Assembly (NCBI GenBank): GCA_964609615.1
Contig: CAZSRL010000002.1
Coordinates: forward strand, 28,237-92,236
Length of the DNA stretch: 64,000 nucleotides
Reading direction: 5' to 3'
Origin: CAZSRL01 sp964609615
Lineage (GTDB): Bacteria > Bacillota_I > Bacilli_A > RF39 > UBA660
In this document: positions 17,421 through 26,398 of the stretch, in pieces
Position numbering within the stretch: the first letter of the stretch is position 1
How the letters are laid out: every line of letters starts with the position of its first letter
Translations under genes and position numbers: made by a program
The notes under the pieces: generated by a model
Databases searched by the model: none
Seen by the model: the letters and a program-made list of their open reading frames with translations, nothing else
Told to the model about the DNA's origin: nothing

Positions 17421-17607
17421 TATTTTTCACCACTTCTTTTAATTTTTTTTCAAATGATAACCTATCAATCATAATACTTCTACCACAATTAATACATTTT
17501 AATTTAATATCAACACCCATTCTAGTTATTTGCCAATAATTCATTTTGCAAGGGTGGGGTTTTTTCATTATAACATAATCATTAAGTTTATATTCTTTAT
17601 TTTTCAT
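17407..17607 (-). CDS. yyzM: DUF951 small zinc-binding-like protein (YyzM)
   Basis: A 66-residue protein with the DUF951 pattern: LNDYVIMKKPHPC, the middle WQITRMGVDIKLKC, and CINCGRSIMIDR. The Cys residues suggest a metal site. The family sits beside ychF and mscS in many Bacilli, as here; function unknown. The ATG at 17607 follows TTGAGGT, better than the in-frame start four codons upstream. Confidence 0.85.
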   Translation of the reverse strand: MKNKEYKLNDYVIMKKPHPCKMNYWQITRMGVDIKLKCINCGRSIMIDRLSFEKKLKEVVKNNDEK

Positions 17608-18406
17608 TATATACCTCAATAGATTTATATGGGATTTTTATATTTTTTTCATAAAAAGTATCTTTAATAAGTTTTAAGGTCTGTCTTTGAATAGCAAATC
17701 TTTCTGATGGTTTTGCTTCAATAGTCATTCTATAAACAACACTAGAATCCGCTAATTCTTGAATTCCTAATACATCTATGTGTTTTTTTACACCATTTAT
17801 TTTTTCTATTGTTGGAATTAATTCAGTCAAAACTTTTATAATTTTGTCTGATTTTTCCCTATAATCCACATTAACATCAATAACAACAGTGCTATTATAT
17901 TGTGAATAATTAATTACATTCCCTACACTACTATTATTAAATATTTTTATTTCGCCAGTCCAACTTAATACTTTAGTTGTTTTTAAACCCATTTCTTTTA
18001 CTTCTCCGTAGAAACCATCAATTTCTATATAATCGCCTACCTCATATTCTCTATCAGCTATTATAAAAAATCCTGAAGCAAAATCTTTAATAGTATCTTG
18101 TAATGCCCATCCGAGTATTAATGAAAATATACCTATACTAGCTAATAATGAAGAAGTGTTAACTCCCACTATTTTTAGTATTACTATTAAATCAATTACA
18201 ATTATTAAGTATTTTACAATGTTAATTGCAACTGATGTTATAGTTTTTTGCCTCTTAACATTAATTCTTTTACTTTTTAATTGTATCTTTAACGAACTTA
18301 ATATAATTGATTTAATAATATAGTACACCAAAACACCAACAGCAATAACTATTGCTATATCAAGAATTTGCAAAATAAACTTTTCACTAATAATTGTTTC
18401 AATCAT
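17597..18406 (-). CDS. mscS: Small-conductance mechanosensitive channel, MscS family
   Basis: A 269-residue MscS-type channel that releases solutes when membrane tension rises. It has three hydrophobic segments (about 12-35, 65-85 and 88-115). The pore-lining helix reads SIGIFSLILGWALQDTIKDF, which runs straight into the beta domain GFFIIADREYEVGDYIEI. The C-terminal alpha/beta vestibule follows. It lies 2 bp from parB in the same direction, in the yyaD-yyzM-ychF neighbourhood seen in Bacilli. Confidence 0.93.
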   Translation of the reverse strand: MIETIISEKFILQILDIAIVIAVGVLVYYIIKSIILSSLKIQLKSKRINVKRQKTITSVAINIVKYLIIVIDLIVILKIVGVNTSSLLASIGIFSLILGWALQDTIKDFASGFFIIADREYEVGDYIEIDGFYGEVKEMGLKTTKVLSWTGEIKIFNNSSVGNVINYSQYNSTVVIDVNVDYREKSDKIIKVLTELIPTIEKINGVKKHIDVLGIQELADSSVVYRMTIEAKPSERFAIQRQTLKLIKDTFYEKNIKIPYKSIEVYNEK

Positions 18407-18408
18407 TA

Positions 18409-19290
18409 TTACTCCTTATCAATTTCAATATTTAATATATTTAATATTCTTTCTAAATCCATTTCACTGTCATAAGGTATTTCTATGTTTTTACCAGTGA
18501 TTTTAACCATTGTACCTATTTTCATTCTCATTATATGCTCAACATTTGAATATTTTCTTTCTTTAGAATAATTTCCTTCATGTTTTCTTTTAATATTTCC
18601 TTTAGATATTAAATTTTCTAATTCTCTTACCGAAAGATTTTTATTTTTAATTTCTTTCAAATATTTAAGTATTTCTTCTTCTTCATCAAGTTTACTAAGA
18701 ATTTTAGCATGAGCCATACTAATATTTCCCTTTATTATTTCTTGTTGTGCTTCTCTAGGTAGTCTCAAAAGGCCCAATGTATTAGTTATATAGCTCCTAC
18801 TCTTACCAATTTTTTTACTTAGTTCTTCTTGAGTTATATCTAGTTTTTTTATTATTTTCATAAATGCTTTTGCTTCTTCAACAGCATTTAAATCTTCTCT
18901 TTGAATATTTTCAAGTAAAGCAATTTCCATCATTTGATTTTCTGAAAAATCTTTTATAATAGCAGGAATAGTTTTTTTGCCAGCAATTAAACTTGCTCTT
19001 GTTCTTCTTTCTCCAGCAACAATTTCGTAGCCTTTTATACTTTTCTTAACTATAATAGGTTGAAAAACTCCATATTCTTTTATTGATGCAGCAAGTTCGT
19101 TAAGTTTTTCTTCATCAAAATTTTGTCTTGGTTGATATGGATTACTCCTTAGTTCATTTAAATTAATATCTACTATATCTTTTGGATTAGTTTCTTCAAT
19201 AATTTTCTTTTCGATATTATCCATATCTAAGGTTTGATTATTAAATAACTGTTCTAATCCGGTTCCTAAAGCTTTTCTTTTATTGTCCAT
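18409..19290 (-). CDS. parB: Chromosome partitioning protein ParB (Spo0J)
   Basis: ParB is a CTP-dependent clamp that loads at parS and spreads to organise the origin. This 293-residue protein starts KRKALGTGLEQLF, the basic tail that stimulates ParA ATPase. It has the CTP-binding motifs GERRTRA (93-99) and ENIQRED (128-134). The helix-turn-helix contains GKSRSYITNT (162-171), and Arg165 is the ParB-type choice at the residue that separates ParB from Noc. A C-terminal dimerisation domain ends the protein. It overlaps parA by 11 bp. Its five likely target sites lie about 20 kb away at 39.8-40.4 kb. The ATG at 19290 is preferred over an in-frame TTG three codons upstream. Confidence 0.95.
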   Translation of the reverse strand: MDNKRKALGTGLEQLFNNQTLDMDNIEKKIIEETNPKDIVDINLNELRSNPYQPRQNFDEEKLNELAASIKEYGVFQPIIVKKSIKGYEIVAGERRTRASLIAGKKTIPAIIKDFSENQMMEIALLENIQREDLNAVEEAKAFMKIIKKLDITQEELSKKIGKSRSYITNTLGLLRLPREAQQEIIKGNISMAHAKILSKLDEEEEILKYLKEIKNKNLSVRELENLISKGNIKRKHEGNYSKERKYSNVEHIMRMKIGTMVKITGKNIEIPYDSEMDLERILNILNIEIDKE

Positions 19291-20068
19291 TTCTTTCAAT
19301 CACTTCCTTTGCAAGGTTAATATATGCCTCTGCCCCTCTACTTTCTGCAGAATAAGCAAGAATAGGTTCTCCATGAGATGGAGCTTCTGCTAATTTTATA
19401 AGTCTTGGAATTATTGTATTAAATACTTTTTCTTTAAAAAATTTTCTGACATCTTCTACAACTTCAAGTCCAATTAATGTTCTTCCATCAAGCATTGTTA
19501 ATAATACTCCTTCAATATCTAGTTTTGGATTTAAACTATTTTGAGTCATTATTATTGTATTTAGCAATTGTGTTACACCTTCTAATGCAAAATATTCACA
19601 TTGTACTGGTATTAAAACTGAATCGGATGCAGCAAGTGCGTTAGTGGTAAGTAATCCTAGCGAAGGTAAACAATCTATTAAAATATAATCAAAACTTTCT
19701 TTTATCATATCTAATTGAATTTTTAATTGTTCTCCTAATTTAAATTCAGCATCTTTATTGCCTTTTTGTACAAGTTCGATATCAGTTCCTGCTAAATTAA
19801 TCATTGCAGGAATTACATAAAGATTTTTAAATTTTGTTTTAACCACAGTATCCTTGATATCGCATTTGCCCATTATTGCATCATAAATACCTAATTCTAT
19901 TTCACTTCTATTAACCCCTAAACCTGTAGATGAGTTTCCTTGTGGGTCCAAATCAACTAAAAGTACACTCTTGCCTAGATAACCTAGAGATGCACTTAAG
20001 TTTATACTGGTTGTTGTTTTTCCAACTCCGCCTTTTTGATTAACTAATGCAATTACTTTTCCCATCAT
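19280..20068 (-). CDS. parA: Chromosome partitioning ATPase ParA (Soj)
   Basis: A 262-residue ParA-type ATPase that works with ParB in origin segregation and, in Bacillus, regulates DnaA. It carries the deviant Walker A QKGGVGKTT (11-19), the switch LLVDLDPQGNSS, and the Walker B-like YILIDCLPSLGLLT. The length is typical for chromosomal Soj. It is the first gene of a parA-parB-mscS-yyzM run. In B. subtilis soj-spo0J sits next to noc and rsmG; here noc stayed with rsmG on the other side of the origin. Confidence 0.96.
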   Translation of the reverse strand: MMGKVIALVNQKGGVGKTTTSINLSASLGYLGKSVLLVDLDPQGNSSTGLGVNRSEIELGIYDAIMGKCDIKDTVVKTKFKNLYVIPAMINLAGTDIELVQKGNKDAEFKLGEQLKIQLDMIKESFDYILIDCLPSLGLLTTNALAASDSVLIPVQCEYFALEGVTQLLNTIIMTQNSLNPKLDIEGVLLTMLDGRTLIGLEVVEDVRKFFKEKVFNTIIPRLIKLAEAPSHGEPILAYSAESRGAEAYINLAKEVIERNGQ

Positions 20069-20149
20069 CCATACCTCACTTACATGTTTTTCAATTAATA
20101 TTTTATCACAATATAAGATTTTTTTAAACTTATTTTAGTGAAAATATAA

Positions 20150-20196
20150 AAAAATAAAAAAGTTTATAAATAATAACCGTTATAAACTTTTTTATT
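20150..20196 (-). terminator. Intrinsic terminator after the UPF0316 gene
   Basis: AAAAAGTTTATAA pairs with TTATAAACTTTTT (20156-20195) and is followed on the minus strand by Ts. The stem includes the last codons of the UPF0316 gene and separates it from parA. Confidence 0.65.
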
Positions 20197-20652
20197 TTCA
20201 TTTATTGTAATAAAAGCGTTTTTTTCAAAAGCGTTAACTATTTCTTTTATATAAGTCACTCTTTTAGAAGTAGTTCCAATAAGTTCTTTCCCCATAATCT
20301 TAACAACGCTCACAGAATATCCATTATTAATCAGTTCATTTACTAACTTTTTATTTTTCTTGCAAATAATGTTTACCGATACATAAATAGTAGAATATTT
20401 TTCTATTATAATCATCCCTATATATGTTCCAAGTGCAAATCCTAAGGAATAACTAATTACAACCACAATTGAAAAATTATTTGGATCAATTGATTCTTTG
20501 AATATTACAAGCCAAATAATAGTTTCTATAAAAGCTATTATTGTGGCAATAGATTTTTGATTCTTAACTGTTGTTATAGTTCTTAGAGTTCCTAATGTTG
20601 TATCTATTAACCTTGTAAAGAATATAACAAAACAAAATAATATTATTTTCAT
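20164..20652 (-). CDS. UPF0316 (YebE-like) membrane protein with DUF2179 domain
   Basis: A 162-residue protein with three hydrophobic helices (about 2-20, 33-50 and 62-82) and a cytoplasmic DUF2179-type alpha/beta domain from about 90 on. The segments TRLIDTTLGTLRTI, FIETIIWLVIFK and SYSLGFALGTYIGMIIIEK are characteristic of UPF0316. Function is not established. It follows ftsH with a short gap and has its own terminator. Confidence 0.85.
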   Translation of the reverse strand: MKIILFCFVIFFTRLIDTTLGTLRTITTVKNQKSIATIIAFIETIIWLVIFKESIDPNNFSIVVVISYSLGFALGTYIGMIIIEKYSTIYVSVNIICKKNKKLVNELINNGYSVSVVKIMGKELIGTTSKRVTYIKEIVNAFEKNAFITINENKKVYNGYYL

Positions 20653-20680
20653 AATATTATTTTCTCACAAAATGTAAATT

Positions 20681-22537
20681 TTATTCTTTTTCAGTTTCTT
20701 TTGGAAGTTTTTTATACTTTACTAAGTAATCTATTTCTTCTTTTGTTATTGTTTCTTTTTCAAGTAAAGTCTTAGCAATCAAATCAAGTAAATCAGTATT
20801 TTCTGAAATGATTTTTTTTGTTTTTTGATAACTTTTATCAATTATTTTTCTCATTTCTTGATCTATTTCATATGCAACTTGACTTGAAAAATTTCTACTT
20901 TTATTGTAGTCTCTTCCTAAAAAGACACTTGATTCTTGATGTTCAAATTGAATAGGTCCTAAATCACTCATTCCATATTCAGTTACCATTGCTCTTGCAA
21001 TTTTAGTTGCTTTTTCAAAATCATTATGAGCTCCAGTTGTAACTTCTTTAAATTTTATTTCTTCAGCAACCCTACCTGCTAATAAACTACTTATTGTTTC
21101 TAATAATTCAGTCTTTGTAGATAACGCAAGCTTTTCTTCTTTTGGAAGCATTAAATTATATCCTCCAGCATTTCCTCTTGGAATAATAGTTATCTTTTGA
21201 ACTTCATTTGCTCCTTCAAGTTTTATTCCGACAACAGCATGACCTGCTTCGTGATAAGCAACCATTTCTCTTTCAAGTTTTGTATATTTTTTACTTTTCT
21301 TAGCTGGACCCATCATTACTCTGTCATGAGCTTCATCTATTTCTGACATAGATATTGCATTTTTATTTCTACGAACTGTTAATAAGGCTGCTTCATTTAA
21401 TAAGTTTTCCAAGGCTGCTCCACTAAACCCAACAGTTCTAGTTGCTATATTACTAAGAGTTAGTCCTTCTACAAATTTTTTGTTTCTAGCATGAACTGCC
21501 AATATTTCTTCTCTTCCTTTTTTATCTGGAAATGCAACAGTAACCTGTCTATCAAACCTTCCAGGTCTTAATAATGCAGGATCTAATACATCCGGTCTAT
21601 TTGTTGCTGCAATAATTATAATTCCTTCATTTGCGCCAAATCCGTCCATTTCTGTTAGCAATTGGTTTAATGTTTGTTCTCTTTCATCATGTCCTCCACC
21701 AATACCTGATCCTCTTTGTCGTCCAACAGCATCAATTTCATCAATAAACACTAGACATGGTGCGCTTTGTTTTGCCTGTTTAAACATATCTCTAACTCTT
21801 GATGCTCCAACACCAACAAATAATTCTACAAAATCAGAACCACTTATATAATAAAATGGAACTTTAGCTTCTCCTGCTACTGCTTTGGCAAGCAAAGTTT
21901 TACCCGTTCCAGGAGGGCCAACTAAAAGTACACCTTTTGGTATTCTTGCTCCTAGTTTAGTAAATTTTTTTGGATTTTTTAAAAAGTCAATTAATTCACT
22001 TACCTCTTCTTTTTCTTCATCTAAAGCTGCAACATCTTTAAAAGTTACTTTACCAGTTTCTTCGCTTAATTTCGCCTTACTTTTTCCAAAATCAAATGAT
22101 TGTTTATTGCCTCCGCCAAGTTTAGTAAATATATATATTGTTGCACCTATTAATAATAATAATGGCAAAACATTAATCATAAATGACCATAAAGAACTTG
22201 ATTTCGGATCACTTTTTACTTTCACATCTAAACTTTGTGATTTTGCATCTTTTAAAATATCATCTATTACTGAATCAGTTAAAGGAACAGTTAATTTAAA
22301 TGATTCCTTTTTTTCATAATTCTTCATCTTTCCAGTTAATTCATAAACACCTGCAGTATTTTTTGGAGTAACTGTTAATTCCTTTATTTTTTCATCTTCC
22401 AACTCAGAAATAAAAGTATTATAGGTTAGTTCATTGACCTTTACATTTACCATATTAAATACATATAATGTGCCTAAAATTATCATAAATAGTACAATGT
22501 AAGGTACCCAAGTATTTTTATTTGTTTTTTGTTTCAT
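20681..22537 (-). CDS. ftsH: ATP-dependent zinc metalloprotease FtsH
   Basis: A membrane-bound AAA+ protease that degrades unassembled membrane proteins and regulators. The 618-residue protein has two N-terminal membrane helices (about 12-30 and 115-138) around a small external domain, an AAA domain with Walker A GPPGTGKT (207-214), Walker B CLVFIDEID and the second region of homology ATNRPDVLDPALLRPGRFD. The zinc motif HEAGH lies near residue 429. tilS lies immediately upstream, as in Bacilli, though hprT, usually in between, is missing. Confidence 0.97.
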   Translation of the reverse strand: MKQKTNKNTWVPYIVLFMIILGTLYVFNMVNVKVNELTYNTFISELEDEKIKELTVTPKNTAGVYELTGKMKNYEKKESFKLTVPLTDSVIDDILKDAKSQSLDVKVKSDPKSSSLWSFMINVLPLLLLIGATIYIFTKLGGGNKQSFDFGKSKAKLSEETGKVTFKDVAALDEEKEEVSELIDFLKNPKKFTKLGARIPKGVLLVGPPGTGKTLLAKAVAGEAKVPFYYISGSDFVELFVGVGASRVRDMFKQAKQSAPCLVFIDEIDAVGRQRGSGIGGGHDEREQTLNQLLTEMDGFGANEGIIIIAATNRPDVLDPALLRPGRFDRQVTVAFPDKKGREEILAVHARNKKFVEGLTLSNIATRTVGFSGAALENLLNEAALLTVRRNKNAISMSEIDEAHDRVMMGPAKKSKKYTKLEREMVAYHEAGHAVVGIKLEGANEVQKITIIPRGNAGGYNLMLPKEEKLALSTKTELLETISSLLAGRVAEEIKFKEVTTGAHNDFEKATKIARAMVTEYGMSDLGPIQFEHQESSVFLGRDYNKSRNFSSQVAYEIDQEMRKIIDKSYQKTKKIISENTDLLDLIAKTLLEKETITKEEIDYLVKYKKLPKETEKE

Positions 22538-22552
22538 AAATTTCTCCTTTTC

Positions 22553-23878
22553 TTAATAATATCGTAGTATAATATCATACTCTTCATCAATACTTTTGTC
22601 AAACTTGGATTTTTTTAATCCAGGCAACCATATTATTTTTCCAGTCGCATCACAAACAATTGGCCAAATTTCTCTATCATCAAGTTTAATTTTTTCATTT
22701 ATAAATATATCATTAATCTTTTTTCTACCAATCATACCTTTAATTTCCATTTTATCACCATTATGTCTGCTTCTTACATATAATGGTAGGGTTACTTTAT
22801 TACTATTAAGTCTTGTACAAAAATTATTTGTCCATTCACATGATTTAACTTTGGAAATGTTTTTAGCATTTGGCAAATTAACAATATCTATAATTTCTAC
22901 CTCATATGCTTCATTTAATTCTTCTTTTACGTCGAAAGATAAAAATTCATATTCCTTTTTTACAATTACATTATTTGGTAAATGTACTTTTGCATTTGCT
23001 TTGTTTGATTTTATTAAATGAAATATCAAATCCACATGAGAATCGCTAATTATAATTAAATCGTCATTATATATTTTTTCAAGCATGTTATATAGTATTT
23101 TAACCTGTAATAAATGATCTGTTTTATTAAACTCATCCAAATTAATTGTATGTTGTTTTACAACTTTTTTTATTACATTATTCATTTGTTTATCAATAAA
23201 TGCATTATATTCTAAAAGTGTTTCACTATATTTCAAAAATTTTTTATGGACATGTTCATCTTCTGTTTTAAAAAATGGTAATACATATTTCCTATATCTA
23301 TTTCTAGTATAAACATCTTTAAAATTAGATTGATCTGTTCGATATTCAATATTATTTTTCTTAGCATATTCTAGTATTTCAGCCTTAGTTTTTGTAATAA
23401 GAGGTCTTATAATTTTATAGCCTTCTTTATCCACTATTTTAGAAAAACCGCTGTATCCTTTTAATGTAGAACCTCTAGCAATTCTCATCAAAATAGTTTC
23501 CATTAAATCATCTCCATGATGCGCTGTTGCTAAAAACTGAGCTCCATATTTTTTCACGACTTTTTCAAAATATTTATATCTTATTGTTCTTGCCTCATTG
23601 TGAAAATTGTCTTCCCCATATTCTTCAATTTTATAATACTCAAAATATATTCCTTTTTCTCCACAATAATTTTCTATAAATGTTTTTTCTTCTGCGCTTT
23701 CTTTTCTTAAATTATGATTTACATGTGCACAAATCAAAAACAAATCCAATTCTTTTTTTAATTCATTAAATATATGTAACAAAACCATAGAATCTGGTCC
23801 ACCAGAAATTCCTAATACAATTGTATCTTTATATTTAATACCAGTATTTTTTTTAATATATTCATAAACATCTTTCAT
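22553..23878 (-). CDS. tilS: tRNA(Ile)-lysidine synthase TilS
   Basis: TilS converts C34 of the minor tRNA-Ile to lysidine so that it reads AUA. AUA is very common in this AT-rich genome, so the enzyme should be essential. The 441-residue protein has the PP-loop SGGPDS (25-30), the ATP/lysine-binding HVNHNLR and TAHHGDD motifs, and the C-terminal domains. The ATG at 23878 follows AGGAGG; an in-frame start 11 codons upstream is less likely. It lies between divIC and ftsH as in B. subtilis. Confidence 0.95.
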   Translation of the reverse strand: MKDVYEYIKKNTGIKYKDTIVLGISGGPDSMVLLHIFNELKKELDLFLICAHVNHNLRKESAEEKTFIENYCGEKGIYFEYYKIEEYGEDNFHNEARTIRYKYFEKVVKKYGAQFLATAHHGDDLMETILMRIARGSTLKGYSGFSKIVDKEGYKIIRPLITKTKAEILEYAKKNNIEYRTDQSNFKDVYTRNRYRKYVLPFFKTEDEHVHKKFLKYSETLLEYNAFIDKQMNNVIKKVVKQHTINLDEFNKTDHLLQVKILYNMLEKIYNDDLIIISDSHVDLIFHLIKSNKANAKVHLPNNVIVKKEYEFLSFDVKEELNEAYEVEIIDIVNLPNAKNISKVKSCEWTNNFCTRLNSNKVTLPLYVRSRHNGDKMEIKGMIGRKKINDIFINEKIKLDDREIWPIVCDATGKIIWLPGLKKSKFDKSIDEEYDIILRYY

Positions 23879-23941
23879 TTTAATGCCTCCTACATTATGT
23901 AATTTTATCAAATATTTTAATAAAAGTATATAACATTAGCT

Positions 23942-23968
23942 TAAAAAAAGTAACCTTAGTTACCTTTA
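23942..23968 (-). terminator. Intrinsic terminator after divIC
   Basis: The minus strand reads AAAGGTAAC TAAG GTTACTTTTTTT: a stem with one bulged G followed by a T-run, overlapping the end of divIC. Confidence 0.55.
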
Positions 23969-24261
23969 TCTTCTTCATCTATACGAATTATGATTTCTCC
24001 ATTTTTACTATACATATATTTTTCTCTTGCATATTTTGCTATATATTCTGGGTCATTTAATTTTGTTATTTCTTTATTTAATTTTTCCTCTTCTTCTAAT
24101 TTGTTGGCATATTGTTCTTTCAACTGAATTTTTTCTTTTTTGTTTTTATATATTTGAGACCAGTACGAAAACATATTACTCACTAATAAAGTAAATAACG
24201 GAATAATAATTATTGTTAATAATAATACTTTTCTTTTATGTTTTTTATTTGATCTACTCAT
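23956..24261 (-). CDS. divIC: Septum formation protein DivIC (FtsB-like)
   Basis: A 101-residue bitopic division protein. It has a basic cytoplasmic start, one membrane helix (about 12-31), a coiled coil (about 38-72) and the family end with LNDPEYIAKYAREKYMYSK. DivIC pairs with FtsL and DivIB at the septum. It sits downstream of yabP-yabQ, the same order as in B. subtilis, where yabP, yabQ and divIC form one operon. Confidence 0.92.
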   Translation of the reverse strand: MSRSNKKHKRKVLLLTIIIIPLFTLLVSNMFSYWSQIYKNKKEKIQLKEQYANKLEEEEKLNKEITKLNDPEYIAKYAREKYMYSKNGEIIIRIDEEDKGN

Positions 24262-24312
24262 TTTATTCTCCTAATTATATTTATTTTACCACTTAAAAAA
24301 AAGTAAAACAAA

Positions 24313-24627
24313 TTATTCATCTTTAATTTTACTTTTTTTTACATTAAAATTTAAAAATTTTCTAAGTTTATAATTGTTTTTATTAAACAAGCTAAATCCA
24401 ATAATTAAAACTATAATAAAATACACATGTATTATTCCATTATTAATTTTTCTTAAACATATAAAGTATAACAAAAATACATTTACAAAAATTAATAAAT
24501 TTAATAACATTTTATATTTTAATTTTGTGTTATTAAGATAATAATAAAGAATGTTTACTATGTATGAAACAAGTATTCCATATGAAAAAGAAAAAATAAG
24601 AGAAAGTAATTGTTTTTCTAATTCCAT
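24313..24627 (-). CDS. yabQ: Spore cortex biosynthesis protein YabQ
   Basis: A 104-residue membrane protein with three or four hydrophobic segments. YabQ is required for spore cortex formation in B. subtilis. Sequence identity is modest: the start LEKQLLSLIFSFSYGILVSYIVNILYYY is YabQ-like, and its place between yabP and divIC makes the call. Its ATG overlaps the yabP stop codon, so the two are translationally coupled. Confidence 0.82.
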   Translation of the reverse strand: MELEKQLLSLIFSFSYGILVSYIVNILYYYLNNTKLKYKMLLNLLIFVNVFLLYFICLRKINNGIIHVYFIIVLIIGFSLFNKNNYKLRKFLNFNVKKSKIKDE

Positions 24628-24920
24628 TATTTAAAAAGTTTAGACATTATAGATTCATTTTTAATTTTTTTATTAGAATCTTCTAAATAATTTAAACTAT
24701 TTATTTTTCCTTTTATAGATATAGTACCTTGAAATGTATCAAGTTTCAGTAATTCTAATGTATTTCCTTTAACAAGAACATAACCCATGCTGGATTCTAT
24801 TATAAATTCTTCTTCATTAAAACTGTCTATTTTTTTTATTCCAGTTAAAACAATACTTTTCCTCTCATTTATTTGTATAGTGTGATTTATTGTTGCTTGT
24901 ACGTCATTAATCTTGTCCAT
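24627..24920 (-). CDS. yabP: Sporulation protein YabP
   Basis: A 97-residue protein of the YabP/YqfC family. The match is clear: NHTIQINERKSIVLTGIKK, then DSFNEEEFIIESSMGYVLVKG, then GTISIKGKINSLNYLED, and the end SKLFK, almost the same as in B. subtilis. YabP is produced in the mother cell and needed for a late sporulation step. It is first in yabP-yabQ-divIC. Confidence 0.93.
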   Translation of the reverse strand: MDKINDVQATINHTIQINERKSIVLTGIKKIDSFNEEEFIIESSMGYVLVKGNTLELLKLDTFQGTISIKGKINSLNYLEDSNKKIKNESIMSKLFK

Positions 24921-24962
24921 ATTCCCTCCTATTTAAAAATATGAACATAACAATTATTTAGA

Positions 24963-24986
24963 ACAAAAAAAACGTCTTACGACGTC
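24963..24986 (-). terminator. Intrinsic terminator after spoVG
   Basis: ACGTC (24972-24976) pairs with GACGT (24981-24985) across a four-base loop, followed on the minus strand by eight Ts. This is a compact, GC-rich stem by local standards. Confidence 0.75.
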
Positions 24987-25295
24987 TTATTCTTCTTCTG
25001 CAGCTTCTTCTGTTTCTTTTTTATTTTCAGGAACATAGTCTTCTGCATTTTCGTATGCATTTAAAATTTCTTTTTCAAATTTGCTTCTTGTTTCTTGTGT
25101 TATTGGATGAGCAATATCTTTATAATCGCCAGTAGGTGTTTTTCTACTAGGCATTGCTATAAATAATCCTTTTTCACCTTCTATAATTCTAATATCGTGT
25201 ACTGCGAATTCGTCATCTAGTAAAACTGAAGCTATTCCTTTCATACGAGAATTTTCTTTTTCAACTTTTCTAATGTTGACAGATGTAATTTCCAT
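24987..25295 (-). CDS. spoVG: RNA/DNA-binding regulator SpoVG
   Basis: A 102-residue SpoVG. Family features are [33 protein letters not shown], and the strongly conserved [21 protein letters not shown] (residues about 45-65), followed by an acidic Glu-rich tail. SpoVG is a broad nucleic-acid-binding regulator in Firmicutes, also in non-spore formers, so by itself it does not prove sporulation. It lies after veg, in Bacillus order. An upstream GGGAGG ribosome binding site and downstream terminator are present. Confidence 0.96.
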   Translation of the reverse strand: MEITSVNIRKVEKENSRMKGIASVLLDDEFAVHDIRIIEGEKGLFIAMPSRKTPTGDYKDIAHPITQETRSKFEKEILNAYENAEDYVPENKKETEEAAEEE

Positions 25296-25364
25296 TTAAA
25301 CATTCCTCCCATGCATTAAATCTAATTTCATTTTACAATGTTTTTTTTAATAAAGCAATAAATT

Positions 25365-25577
25365 TTAAATAATTTTAACTATTAGAGTTTTTGTTAAAAT
25401 ATCAGAATAACTAAATGACTTTATTTCCTTTTCTCTTCTAATAATAAATAAGTAAGGATATGTTTCACTAATTTCTCCTTTAAAATATTCATACTTGTTT
25501 CGCCCTATGTTTATTTTAACTTCTACTTGTTTGCCTTTAATATTTTCTGTTTGTTCTTTAATTTTTAATATATTCAT
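25365..25577 (-). CDS. veg: Veg family protein
   Basis: A 70-residue protein matching Veg: the start with IKEQTENIKGKQVEVK, the middle NIGRNKYEYFKGEISETYPYLFII, and SFSYSDILTKTL. In B. subtilis Veg is highly expressed and promotes biofilm gene expression through SinR. The mechanism is not well known. It lies 5 bp after the yabG remnant, the yabG-veg order of B. subtilis. Confidence 0.9.
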   Translation of the reverse strand: MNILKIKEQTENIKGKQVEVKINIGRNKYEYFKGEISETYPYLFIIRREKEIKSFSYSDILTKTLIVKII

Positions 25578-25582
25578 TTTAA

Positions 25583-26355
25583 TTACCTTGGAAATCCAAT
25601 ATACATCATCCCCTTTGACATTAACCCTCCTATACCATCTTTTCCATATTTAGTTTTATTCAATAACTTGATTAATTCTATTTCTTCATTTCTATCACTT
25701 AAACTTATAGTAGTTGCTATTATAGCGGTATCTAATGCATGAATATTTATTCTTTTAGGACTGGAAGCAAAAGTTGCACCTGCTTTAATTAATTCTTCAT
25801 AATTGCTTTGACATGCTCCAGCTATAATTACTAGTTTATCATATGATTTTTCATACTTCCTTGCGATTTTTACAGATTGTATAAAGTATTCACTATTTTT
25901 ATAGTCATTATTTTGGTCTTTTCTTTTTTTATAATATGCATCATGTCCCGTTATAATTAATATATCAGGATTTACTTCGTTTAAATATTTGTCTAAATTG
26001 TTTTCTAAATCTTTTTCACTTAAGCATATTCCATATGCAAGAACACTGCTTTTTTATAAAATTTCATACACCTTTTTAAATACTCATTATCGCTATCTAT
26101 GTGAAGTATTTTACCTGGCAAATAAAAATATTCGTCTCTATTATCTTTTTTTAAATCTGATACTCTTTTTAAATATTCTTCATCATTTTCTAATATTTTT
26201 TTATTTTCTTTCTTTAAATCTTCTTTTATAGCATCAGCTTCTAATCGATAATTAATTCCTCGTAAATAATAATTATCTTCCTTTATTTTTATTACTTCAA
26301 AGACAATATCATTTTTATATGAGTTTCTTGTAACAAAATCACCTACATTCATCAT
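25583..26355 (-). pseudogene. yabG: Sporulation protease YabG, split by a one-base frameshift
   Basis: YabG is the mother-cell protease that trims spore coat proteins such as SafA. The first part (26355 down to about 26050) matches the YabG start, including VGDFVTRNSY and YLPGKILHIDSDNEYLKRC. It then runs into an early stop. The rest is intact in another frame and contains PDILIITGHDAYYKK, IIAGACQSNYEE and ASSPKRINIHAL, ending MYIGFPR. The break is at six As (26050-26055 on the minus strand); one more A would restore a 257-residue protein with no other stop. It could be a recent mutation, a sequencing error or a slippage site. The ATG at 26355 follows GGTGAT. Confidence 0.85.
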
Positions 26356-26398
26356 AAATATCACCAATTAACTTTATGCAATTATAAAAAAAAAATAC

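Noticed and set aside
26040..26060. Programmed -1 frameshifting in yabG
   Set aside because: AAAAAAG resembles a slippery heptamer, but its phase is wrong: the zero-frame codons are AAA AAA GCA, so re-pairing after a slip would be poor. No obvious downstream structure was seen.
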